A DNA stretch of 64,000 nucleotides from Novosphingobium sp. MD-1. GTDB taxonomy: Bacteria > Pseudomonadota > Alphaproteobacteria > Sphingomonadales > Sphingomonadaceae. Both the position numbers and the translations under genes were made by a program. Within the stretch, counting starts at the first letter, position 1; every line of letters begins with the position of its first letter. Below, piece after piece: positions 57,440-64,000 of the stretch. A model generated the notes under the pieces. That model had not been told where the DNA came from. It saw only the letters and a program-made list of their open reading frames with translations, and ran no database searches. The stretch is taken from assembly GCF_001014975.1 (NCBI RefSeq), contig NZ_BBXA01000019.1:18501-82500 (forward strand). Direction: 5' to 3'.

Positions 57440-57819
57440 TGGCCGCCCCTGACAGCCCCCCGCAATTCGATCTGTTCGAGACGCGGCCAGAGCCTTCCCG
57501 TCAGCGCGTCGGCAGAAAGCCACACGTTCCCACGCCGGAACAAATGCTGATCGCAAACGAATTGAAGGCGGCTGGGGCGACCTGGCCAGCCATCGCACGG
57601 GCCTTGGGCGTCTGCGTCAACACCGTCGCAAGGCACTATTTCCCCAGCACAGTGGCCAGCCCGCCCAAAGGAAGGCGGCGACACGCTCCGACGCCCGCGA
57701 CGCGCAAGATTGTCAGGCGGGCAATCCTGGGGGGAATGCCCATGGCGAAAGTGGCCAAGCTGATCGGCGTATCGGTGCCCACGCTGCGGTTGCACTACGG
57801 CAACGAGTTGCGGCTCTAG
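57439..57819 (+). CDS. Double helix-turn-helix DNA-binding protein
   Basis: 126 aa from ATG 57439, which overlaps the DUF927 stop (TGATG); a GTG lies one codon upstream. Two helix-turn-helix segments are visible, TWPAIARALGVCVNTVARHYF (about 49-68) and PMAKVAKLIGVSVPTLRLHYG (about 99-119), joined by a basic linker KGRRRHAPTPATRK. No other domain. Likely a small regulator or recombination accessory of the island, translated with the DUF927 gene. Confidence 0.75.
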   Translation: MAAPDSPPQFDLFETRPEPSRQRVGRKPHVPTPEQMLIANELKAAGATWPAIARALGVCVNTVARHYFPSTVASPPKGRRRHAPTPATRKIVRRAILGGMPMAKVAKLIGVSVPTLRLHYGNELRL

Positions 57820-57825
57820 GCGCGG

Positions 57826-58407
57826 TTAGTCGCTGCCATTCGCGGTGCGCAGCCGCTTTGGTGTGGCGTCATCGGGCGAAAATCGGGCGCGGCGCGAATT
57901 TTCAATTGCGGCATCGCGCTCGGTGCGAACCTTCGCCCTAGCGACTAGAAGCGACTGCTTTTTGTTGATTTCCAGCACCTCAAAAAAGGCTCTTCCAAGC
58001 ACGATGATGCGCCCTGACAGGATGCCTAAAATGAAGGCGGCAATCATTGCCGCCGCTTGAACGGGCGTGACGTAAAACGTGCCTGGCTCAACTTCAATTC
58101 CACGCGGCGCTCCGGGACTAGCAAGCGCCACCGATGCAGTCAGTGTGATGATTTCAGCGACTGCCAGCGCGAATGTAACCACAAGAACTTTCAGCAGGCC
58201 CCGAAGCTGAAGATAAAGCTCCTCGATAAGCGCGGGCGTCCGTCCCTCTGCCTTCATTGCTCCGATTGTGAGCGTCATGCATGGGAAAATGCCTGTTGCC
58301 ATCAACGCAATCGCTGGCACCATCGCTCGTGCCATGGGGTCGATCATGGTCGTCGGAACAAAACACGTTCCAACGGCAAGGACGGAGCTGATGATGGCGG
58401 TTTTCAT
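57826..58407 (-). CDS. Four-helix membrane protein, second gene of an unknown two-gene operon
   Basis: 193 aa. Four hydrophobic segments: about 1-22, 25-51, 68-98 and 110-136. A charged cytoplasmic tail (INKKQSLLVARAKVRTERDAAIENSRRARF...) occupies the last 50 residues. Its ATG overlaps the stop of the upstream gene (ATGA), so it is translationally coupled to it. No family recognised. The layout, soluble partner plus small multi-helix membrane protein on a mobile island, recalls membrane-effector phage defence pairs such as Kiwa, but this is shape only, not homology. Confidence 0.7.
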   Translation of the reverse strand: MKTAIISSVLAVGTCFVPTTMIDPMARAMVPAIALMATGIFPCMTLTIGAMKAEGRTPALIEELYLQLRGLLKVLVVTFALAVAEIITLTASVALASPGAPRGIEVEPGTFYVTPVQAAAMIAAFILGILSGRIIVLGRAFFEVLEINKKQSLLVARAKVRTERDAAIENSRRARFSPDDATPKRLRTANGSD

Positions 58408-59417
58408 TCTCTTGGGCTTAGGTTCACAACGCCTTGTTCACCCCACCGATATAGTACCTCGATGATCTTCTCGATAGCCTCATTGGGATCTAGGCCGAGT
58501 GGTCCCTCGGTCACGCGCACCGGCTCTGATCGAGATTGCAGGTTGTCCCGGACTGCCGTCCCCTTTCCCTGAATATCGATTTCGCCTGGAGTGGTGTTGC
58601 GGAAGGCATGGTCTAGCGTTCCCAGAGAGATCGGCCGCTTCCGCTTCCCTTGCTTGATGAATACCAGAAAGTCGCCCTCCAATGATCCACCTGGGGGGAC
58701 GTCAGCCCTGATGCTTTCGATTGTGTCCTCGCCCAAGCCCATGAGCTTCAGAACCTCTATCACCGTCGCGCCCTTGCCCTTACGCTTCGTCTTGAAGTCT
58801 CTGCTCGGCGGGAGCGTGTCGCTAGTAGCCCGTTCCGGAACGGGATTGGAGTTGGCGTGTACGGTCAACCCCTTTGCTGGACCGACTTTGGCTAGATCGC
58901 TGGCAGCAAATGCTGTTTTCGCGTTCAATGCGATGAAATTTTCGGCTTCCAATCCGCTTGTTATGTCTTTGAGTAACCATGTGAAATAGCGCTCCAGCCA
59001 TCGGCCAGTGACGGCATTGGACTGGATAATGCCAAGGTGGTCACCGATGACGGCAAAGTAGAGCGCTCCCTCAATCGGCTTGCTTTTCCCGTCTGTCTGG
59101 AAGCGCACCAACTGAAAACGGTTCTCATCATTATCCAACCGTTCCTCAATTGCGGGAACATCGAACCCTTGCTTGTAGAGGACCAGTTCTCCGGACAGCA
59201 CACCCTTAGGATCGTAGCCCTGCAACCCGTTCCAAAGAGTTAGCTGCCCGCTCTGCTCGAGATCGGCTATCCGTGCCCGTGCCTTTTCACCAATTACGTC
59301 GCTGTCCCGCTTTTCCGCGAGCGCCGCCCGCAATAGATCCTCCAGCGTACCTTTCTCGATGCCAGCGCGCTCGCGGTCCAAGTATCGGTACTGCACTGAT
59401 CGTGTGATCTTCGCCAT
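58404..59417 (-). CDS. Hypothetical soluble protein, first gene of an unknown two-gene operon
   Basis: 337 aa, no signal peptide or membrane segment. The N-terminus MAKITRSVQYRYLDRERAGIEKGTLEDLLR is charged, the middle (LVLYKQGFDVPAIEERLDNDENRFQLVRF..GALYFAVIGDHLGIIQSNAV) looks alpha/beta, and a basic linker (DFKTKRKGKGATVIEVLKLMGLGEDTIESI) precedes a C-terminal domain. I recognise no family. The ATGA overlap with the membrane-protein gene indicates an operon; the two are the only minus-strand genes in the island. The region upstream carries clustered TGTTCCC motifs. Confidence 0.7.
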   Translation of the reverse strand: MAKITRSVQYRYLDRERAGIEKGTLEDLLRAALAEKRDSDVIGEKARARIADLEQSGQLTLWNGLQGYDPKGVLSGELVLYKQGFDVPAIEERLDNDENRFQLVRFQTDGKSKPIEGALYFAVIGDHLGIIQSNAVTGRWLERYFTWLLKDITSGLEAENFIALNAKTAFAASDLAKVGPAKGLTVHANSNPVPERATSDTLPPSRDFKTKRKGKGATVIEVLKLMGLGEDTIESIRADVPPGGSLEGDFLVFIKQGKRKRPISLGTLDHAFRNTTPGEIDIQGKGTAVRDNLQSRSEPVRVTEGPLGLDPNEAIEKIIEVLYRWGEQGVVNLSPRE

Positions 59418-59587
59418 TCGGCCCCCATACTATTCATGGTTTATTCGGATCGCCGGTCGAAGGAGGTAGAGGCCTCGGTGTTCACAGTCCAGCCGTACGC
59501 AATCAGATAGCTATGATTTTTGTGGTATTGGCCGTGGTGAACTTGATGCGGTGCCCTCGACCTGTTGCTTACCTCCGGCACGGAAGT

Positions 59588-59696
59588 TGTTCCCAGGCTG
59601 CGAGGCGGGGAACAGGACCGGCAATTGCTGGGAACACGATTTGCTGTTGCCTGACAGGTGTTTAGGCGAGCTGTTCCCAATTTCCCGCCGTTCCCG
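59588..59696. repeat. Cluster of five TGTTCCC motifs in both orientations
   Basis: TGTTCCCA at 59588-59595 and 59672-59679 (plus); the complement at 59607-59614 (GGGGAACA) and 59629-59636 (TGGGAACA); GTTCCCG at 59690-59696. Centre spacings are about 19, 22, 43 and 18 bp, close to whole pairs of helical turns. Candidate binding sites for a regulator or replication initiator of the island. Confidence 0.6.
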
Positions 59697-60087
59697 TCAT
59701 TCGGAGAGCAATCCCACAATGCGAAGCGCCAGCCGCCCGGCTGGGCCGATCCGAGCTGCCGCCAGCCAATCACATTCAAGCCACGACCCCCGCCCAAAAT
59801 GGCGCGTAAGTGACTAGAATAAAAGGTCATTTTCCGTCAGTGAATTGAAAGTGACTTGGAAACTGGCCGCAAGTCAGATTTGACGGGGAAGCTGCCATTT
59901 GCCGAAACGCCCGGAACTGCTGGCTTTTCGGCTGCGATTTGTCGCGTACGGTGTGGGGGTCTAATCGGCAATTCTCGGGCCGGTAAACGCGCCCGAATCG
60001 GATTGTCGGTTCTGCTCCGCACGAGCCTTGGGATTGGTGAGCGGGGCGGCCCTCCAGCCGCCCGGAAATGCGCCTAGCCAGCACATT

Positions 60088-60105
60088 TGGGGGTATGATT
60101 GGGGG
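60088..60105 (+). repeat. Island-end 18-bp direct repeat, right copy
   Basis: TGGGGGTATGATTGGGGG, identical to 47938-47955, followed by TAT to make a second GGGGGTAT unit at 60101-60108. Confidence 0.85.
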
Positions 60106-60164
60106 TATCCTGCGAAATGCTCCGTCCAGAAATGGCAAAAATCTGCGCTTTTCCGGCTATTTCG

Positions 60165-60178
60165 CGATTCCTGCTACC
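60165..60178 (+). other. Candidate attR, degraded copy of tRNA-Gly 3' end
   Basis: CGATTCCTGCTACC differs from the tRNA segment CGATTCCCGCTACC (47803-47816) at one base. It lies 60 bp past the right 18-bp repeat, in the same orientation as the left pair. The match is short, so this is a candidate only. Confidence 0.4.
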
Positions 60179-60372
60179 TCCTGATCCATTCCCGCTGCAA
60201 ACTATGGCGCAGTTCCGCGTTGGACGGCCGCGCGCAACTGCTGTAAGCGGGCGCATCCGTCAGGTTCCGAAAATAGCACTGCCGGCACGATAAAACCTCC
60301 CGCTGGCACGTCTGGATCGGAGCAGCCCCATGACCGAACGTTACCGTCGCCATCCATCCGGGTGCCATCTCC

Positions 60373-60942
60373 TTGCCTGAGTCCCTTTCGCGGAAGGGTT
60401 CGCCCACGCGGGTCCAGGCCGATGCAGCCGCGCTTTCCGCAGCGCATCGGGCAATGGTGCGTGGCTGCCGTTTTCTGATCGATCGCGCCGCGCGCGATGC
60501 CACCGTGATGCCGGGCTGCGAACGTACCGCGCGCGTGGCGCTGCGGCTGGCGGGCAATTGTCTGAAGGAACTCGACCGCTTCCTGGCCATCCTTATCGAC
60601 GAGCACGCCCCGCCTTCAGAGGCACCGTCCCGCCACGGCGCCGCAGCGAAGGGTGACACCGATAGCGCGCGCAAGCTGTCGCGGATCAAGGCGATGGAAA
60701 GCCGCTTTCCGGTGGACGTCCTGCGCCTGCGCGCGATCGGGCGCGTCCGCGCTTTCGCAACGGGCCATTCGCCGGTTTCGTCCGGCACGAGACTGGCCCA
60801 AGATCTTGCCATCGCTGCGCGCGGGCAAGGGCTTGTCCCCCCCCGGCACGGAGCTACACCCGTCATCAGTGACCAGGCACTGGCTGCCATCGCGGAATTC
60901 TATCTGTCGCTGACCTCTTGCCTGAAGGCGCAGCACGCCTGA
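60373..60942 (+). CDS. Hypothetical protein
   Basis: 189 aa from TTG 60373; ATG 60454 is an alternative start. Predicted soluble and mostly helical, with a central ARVALRLAGNCLKELDRFLAILIDEHAPP and a C-terminal QALAAIAEFYLSLTSCLK. No family recognised. Codon use resembles the core chromosome, which fits its position just outside the island. A long minus-strand frame across the same DNA looks less protein-like. Confidence 0.5.
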   Translation: MPESLSRKGSPTRVQADAAALSAAHRAMVRGCRFLIDRAARDATVMPGCERTARVALRLAGNCLKELDRFLAILIDEHAPPSEAPSRHGAAAKGDTDSARKLSRIKAMESRFPVDVLRLRAIGRVRAFATGHSPVSSGTRLAQDLAIAARGQGLVPPRHGATPVISDQALAAIAEFYLSLTSCLKAQHA

Positions 60943-60997
60943 CGCCCCGCGCGCTTTGCGACTGGAACCCTCCGCCAAAGCCGTTAAACAGGCGGAC

Positions 60998-61909
60998 ATG
61001 AGCGAACCTCTCAACGTATCGTTTCTGGGCCTCGGCGTAATGGGCGGCGCGATGGCCCGCCATCTTGGCAAGGCTGGGCACCGCCTCACCATCTACAACC
61101 GCACCGCCACCCGCGCGGAAGCATGGCAGGCCGCGAACCCCGGCCTTGCGACGCGTGTCGCCTCGTCGCCGGCTGAAGCGGCGGAAGGAGCCGACGTCGT
61201 CATCACCTGCGTTGGCAACGATGATGATCTCGCCGATGTCGTGCTCAGCCCCACGGGCGCGTTTTCCACGTTGCGGCGGGGCGCGCTGTTCATCGATCAC
61301 ACCACGGTTTCCGCGCGGATCGCCCGCCAGATCGCGGTGGAAGGACGCGACAAGGAACTGCTCTGCGTCGATGCGCCCGTCACCGGCGGTCAGTCCGGCG
61401 CCGAGAACGGCACGCTTTCGATCATGTGCGGCGGAAGCGCAAAGGCGGTGGACGCCGCACGCACGATCCTTGCTGCCTATGCCAAGCGGGTGGTCCACGT
61501 GGGTAAGTCCGGCGCCGGGCAGACGGCCAAGATGGCCAACCAGATGTGCATCGCGGGTGCCATCGCCGGCCTTTCCGAAGCGATCCGCTTCTGCCAGATC
61601 GCCCGCCTCGATCTCGACAAGGTTTTCGAGGCGATTTCGGGCGGCGCGGCACAAAGCTGGCAGATGGACAACCGCTGGCACACTGCCGCAAAGGACGAGT
61701 TCGATTTTGGCTTCGCCATCGACTGGATGCGCAAGGACCTGGGCCTCGCCATTGAGGAAGCCCGCAATCTGGGCGCCAGCGTGCCGACGACGGCGCTGAT
61801 AGACCAGTTCTATGCCGACGTGCAGGCTTTGGGCGGCGGGCGCGAGGACACCAGCGCGCTGATCCGCCGCCTGCCCAGAAGGGGTAGCGAGAAAGGCTCG
61901 CCCGCGTGA
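60998..61909 (+). CDS. NAD(P)-dependent oxidoreductase, beta-hydroxyacid dehydrogenase family
   Basis: 303 aa from ATG 60998, preceded by AGGCGG; an in-frame TTG at 60956 is unlikely. N-terminal Rossmann fold FLGLGVMGGAMARHL, with YNRT following beta-2, the substrate loop DAPVTGGQSGAENGTL, and the catalytic lysine region SGAGQTAKMANQMCIAG. This is the 3-hydroxyisobutyrate / tartronate semialdehyde reductase group; the substrate cannot be fixed. The stop overlaps the amidohydrolase start (GTGA), indicating an operon. Confidence 0.93.
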   Translation: MSEPLNVSFLGLGVMGGAMARHLGKAGHRLTIYNRTATRAEAWQAANPGLATRVASSPAEAAEGADVVITCVGNDDDLADVVLSPTGAFSTLRRGALFIDHTTVSARIARQIAVEGRDKELLCVDAPVTGGQSGAENGTLSIMCGGSAKAVDAARTILAAYAKRVVHVGKSGAGQTAKMANQMCIAGAIAGLSEAIRFCQIARLDLDKVFEAISGGAAQSWQMDNRWHTAAKDEFDFGFAIDWMRKDLGLAIEEARNLGASVPTTALIDQFYADVQALGGGREDTSALIRRLPRRGSEKGSPA

Positions 61910-63600
61910 GCCACGGGCGCCGGGCCGCCATCGCGGCGCTGCTGCTGGCGACAGCCCCTTCGCTCGCGCTGGCCGATACGCTGGTCGATAACGTCAGCGG
62001 CGAAACCATCGGCCCCGATGGCCGCGTCCAGACGTTCTCGGCGCTGGTCTTCGACGATGCCGGCGTGATCAAGGCGATCTACCGGCCCGGCGAGAAAAAG
62101 CCTCCCAAGGGCATTCAGTACCACGTCGACGGCAAGGGCCGGATCATGCTGCCCGGCCTGATCGACGCGCACGCGCACGTCATGCAGCTGGGCTTCGCCG
62201 CGCTCACGCTGGATCTGTCGGACACGAAATCGCTGACCGAAGCGCTGGGACGGATCAAGAGCTATGCCGCCGAGCATCCCGATCGCCCGTGGATCATCGG
62301 GCGCGGCTGGAATCAGGAAAGCTGGGGACTGGGGCGCTTTCCCACAGCGGCGGAACTCGATGCCGTCGTGGCCGACAAGCCGGTCTGGCTCGAACGCGTC
62401 GATGGCCATGCTGGCTGGGCCAATGGTGCGGCGCTGAAAGCCGCCGGTGTCACGGCGCAGACCAAGGACCCGGCCGGCGGCCATCTCGAACGCACCGCCG
62501 CCGGCGCACCAGCCGGCGTGCTGGTCGATGCCGCGCAAGCGCTGGTGGCGCGGGTCGTCCCCGCCCCGCGCGCGGCCGACCGCGATGTCGCGCTGGCGAC
62601 CGCCCAGCGCCTGCTGTTCCGGCGCGGCGTAACCGCCGTGGCCGACATGGGCACGAGCATCGAGGACTGGCAGGCCTATCGCCGCGCCGGTGATCACAAC
62701 GAACTCTATATCCGGATCATGGCCTATGCCGCCGGCGTCGATCAGATGGCGCTGATCGCCGGCCCCGGCCCCACCCCATGGCTCTATCAGGACCGTCTGC
62801 GTCTCAACGGCGTAAAGCTCTACATGGACGGCGCGCTGGGATCGCGCGGGGCGTGGCTCAAGGCCCCCTATGCCGATGCGCCAGGCACGCGCGGGCTGCC
62901 CCAGTTGTCCGACACGCAATTGCGCAACCTAATGAGCCGCGCCGCGATGGACGGCTTCCAGATCGCGGTGCACGCCATCGGTGATCAGGCCAATGCCGCC
63001 GTGCTGGATGCCATCGAGGATCTGTCGCAGACCTACAAGGGCGATCGTCGCTGGCGCATCGAACACGCGCAGATCGTCGACCCGGCCGATTTCGCGCGGT
63101 TCGGGCGCAACGGCATCGTCGCCTCGATGCAGCCGGTGCACCAGACTTCGGACCGCCTGATGGCGGAGGCCCGTTTGGGGCCGCAGCGGCTCACCGGCGC
63201 CTATGCCTGGCATTCCCTCCAGGCGGCGGGTGCAACGCTCGCCTTCGGGTCGGACGCGCCGGTGGAACAGGCCGATCCCTTTGCCGGTATCGCGGCGGCG
63301 ATCAGCCGGGAAGATCCAGCGGGCCAGCCTGTCGGCGGATGGCAGCCCCAGGAACGCGTCGACCGGGCCAGCGCGCTTGCCGGATATAGCAGCGGCGCGG
63401 CCTGGGCCAGTTTCGCCGAACAGCGCTTCGGTCGCCTGGCTCCCGGCCAGCGTGCCGATTTCGTGTTTGTCGATACCGATCCGATGTTCGCCAGCGCGGC
63501 GGAAATACGCGCCACCAAGGTCCTCGAGACGTGGATTGGCGGCGGCAAGGTCTGGAGCGCCGATCAGGCAGACGCCAGCAGCGCTACCGAAAAGCGCTGA
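61906..63600 (+). CDS. Exported amidohydrolase (YtcJ-like)
   Basis: 564 aa from GTG 61906. Signal peptide about 1-23 (RRAAIAALLLATAPSLALA). Metal-site motifs: LPGLIDAHAHVMQLG (H-x-H), AVHAIGDQANAAVLDAI, WRIEHAQIVDP, and the late aspartate in LAFGSDAPVEQADPF. The family (amidohydrolase 3) hydrolyses diverse amides and cyclic compounds; the periplasmic location suggests scavenging. Coupled to the upstream dehydrogenase gene. Confidence 0.9.
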   Translation: MSHGRRAAIAALLLATAPSLALADTLVDNVSGETIGPDGRVQTFSALVFDDAGVIKAIYRPGEKKPPKGIQYHVDGKGRIMLPGLIDAHAHVMQLGFAALTLDLSDTKSLTEALGRIKSYAAEHPDRPWIIGRGWNQESWGLGRFPTAAELDAVVADKPVWLERVDGHAGWANGAALKAAGVTAQTKDPAGGHLERTAAGAPAGVLVDAAQALVARVVPAPRAADRDVALATAQRLLFRRGVTAVADMGTSIEDWQAYRRAGDHNELYIRIMAYAAGVDQMALIAGPGPTPWLYQDRLRLNGVKLYMDGALGSRGAWLKAPYADAPGTRGLPQLSDTQLRNLMSRAAMDGFQIAVHAIGDQANAAVLDAIEDLSQTYKGDRRWRIEHAQIVDPADFARFGRNGIVASMQPVHQTSDRLMAEARLGPQRLTGAYAWHSLQAAGATLAFGSDAPVEQADPFAGIAAAISREDPAGQPVGGWQPQERVDRASALAGYSSGAAWASFAEQRFGRLAPGQRADFVFVDTDPMFASAAEIRATKVLETWIGGGKVWSADQADASSATEKR

Positions 63601-63819
63601 ACCATGCCGAACTGTCGTTGATGATATCCCCGTAACGCCCGGCGCGGTGCAGTTTTCCCGCATCCTCTCCCAAGCCACGCCGGGCGAACGGTGGATGTGG
63701 GTGTTCTAGGGCGATTTACGGCGCACGCCAGCAGCGAATGCACGCGGGTGCATTTTCGGCAATCGCCTGATGCTTTGTTGCAACAAAGAGTCCGCTTCGG
63801 TTCACGAAACGCGGGCAAA

Positions 63820-63848
63820 CAAAAAGCCCACCGGAAGGCGGGCTTTTG
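63820..63848 (-). terminator. Terminator of the rRNA operon (possibly bidirectional)
   Basis: Imperfect stem AAAAGCCCACC / GGCGGGCTTTT around GGAA. On the minus strand it is followed by TTTTTGTTTG and lies about 50 bp past the 5S 3' end. Confidence 0.8.
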
Positions 63849-63898
63849 TCTGATCATCATGAATGGGTTTTTATGTTGTTATAATCCGTCGGCTTCAA

Positions 63899-64000
63899 TG
63901 CCTGGCGGCGACCTACTCTTCCAACGCTTGAGCGTTAGTACCATTGGCGCGGACTGGTTTCACGGCCGAGTTCGAGAAGGGATCGGGTGGTTCACAGACG
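63899..64000 (-). rRNA. rrf: 5S ribosomal RNA, 3' part (truncated by window)
   Basis: The minus strand reads GAACCACCCGATCCC, CTCGAACTCGG, then GGTACTAACGCTC-type loop sequence, GGAAGAGTAGGTCGCCGCCAGGCA, the conserved 5S core and 3' helix. About 102 nt lie in the window; the 5' end and presumably the 23S and 16S genes lie beyond it. Confidence 0.95.

Larger units (their letters stand above)
47824..60180. mobile_element. Integrative genomic island at tRNA-Gly
   Basis: About 12.4 kb between the tRNA-Gly 3' end and a degraded copy of it at 60165-60178. Support: P4-type integrase first, an 18-bp perfect direct repeat at both ends, several genes visibly richer in A/T than the core genome, an IS21-family insertion, and no housekeeping genes inside. 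Cargo in order: integrase, repeat-bearing STAND-like NTPase, IS21 element, DUF927 ATPase, double-HTH protein, and a minus-strand two-gene operon of unknown role. Exact ends remain inferred. Confidence 0.75.
59418..60372. other. 955-bp gene-poor right end of the island and junction
   Basis: Short open frames here look like noise. It holds, in order: the putative promoter of the minus-strand operon (near 59420-59450), a cluster of TGTTCCC motifs (59588-59696), a hairpin GGGCGGC / GCCGCCC at 60044-60063, the right 18-bp repeat (60088-60105), a partial tRNA 3'-end copy (60165-60178), then chromosomal sequence leading into the next gene. Confidence 0.6.

Noticed and set aside
59418..60372. Several 60-100 codon frames in the island right end
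   Set aside because: Low protein-like character, no ribosome-binding sites, overlapping in several frames; better read as non-coding DNA with repeats.
60174..60890. Minus-strand 238-codon frame overlapping the hypothetical gene at 60373
   Set aside because: Ser/Arg/Ala-rich translation typical of an antisense frame; the plus-strand frame has a more natural composition.

Overview
The window is high-GC alphaproteobacterial chromosome. Gene content and order point to a Sphingomonadales member of the Novosphingobium/Sphingomonas type: lptD-surA-pdxA-rsmA, dnaA beside rpsT, a CC_3452-family protein, a UrcA protein, DUF1489 and DUF2218 proteins, and a petABC bc1 operon. The genus call is an inference from gene content; no comparison was run.

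Layout. 1-5 kb holds an outer-membrane biogenesis, cofactor and rRNA-methylation operon (lptD 3' end, surA, pdxA, rsmA). 5-10 kb holds malate synthase G with a divergent LysR gene and an acetyl/succinyl-CoA transferase, a plausible C2/acetate cluster. 10-20 kb holds a cyclophilin, mgtE, a DUF1489 gene, dnaA, rpsT, hemH, a TAT-exported molybdopterin oxidoreductase large subunit and the Fe-S carrier mrp. 19-28 kb is mostly envelope quality control: hflK-hflC, a DegP-like protease, a bifunctional penicillin-binding protein, msrB, and an NfeD/SPFH pair. 28-34 kb has small secreted or membrane proteins, an HxlR regulator with a clear inverted-repeat operator candidate, a lipid-kinase-like gene, a metallophosphoesterase, gltX and a YqgE/AlgH protein. 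34-47 kb has glnD, an acyl-CoA synthetase, lgt with a MidA-like methyltransferase, petABC, apt, an ADP-forming acyl-CoA synthetase and a DUF2218 gene.

47.8-60.2 kb is an integrative element inserted at a tRNA-Gly(TCC) gene. It starts with a P4-type tyrosine integrase. An 18-bp perfect direct repeat (47938-47955 and 60088-60105) and a degraded copy of the tRNA 3' end (60165-60178) mark its two ends. Its cargo includes a large protein with a PD-(D/E)xK nuclease-like N-terminus, a STAND-like P-loop NTPase core and seven nearly identical 34-residue repeats. That architecture matches Avs-type anti-phage sensors. The element also carries a complete IS21-family insertion sequence, a DUF927 ATPase truncated by that insertion, a double helix-turn-helix protein, and an unrecognised two-gene operon (soluble protein plus four-helix membrane protein). 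A 955-bp gene-poor right end carries a phased cluster of TGTTCCC motifs.

After the island the chromosome resumes with a hypothetical gene, a beta-hydroxyacid dehydrogenase-family gene and a secreted amidohydrolase. The window ends in the 3' part of a 5S rRNA gene on the minus strand, the end of an rRNA operon. The most interesting content is the island, especially the repeat-bearing NTPase and the minus-strand two-gene operon.
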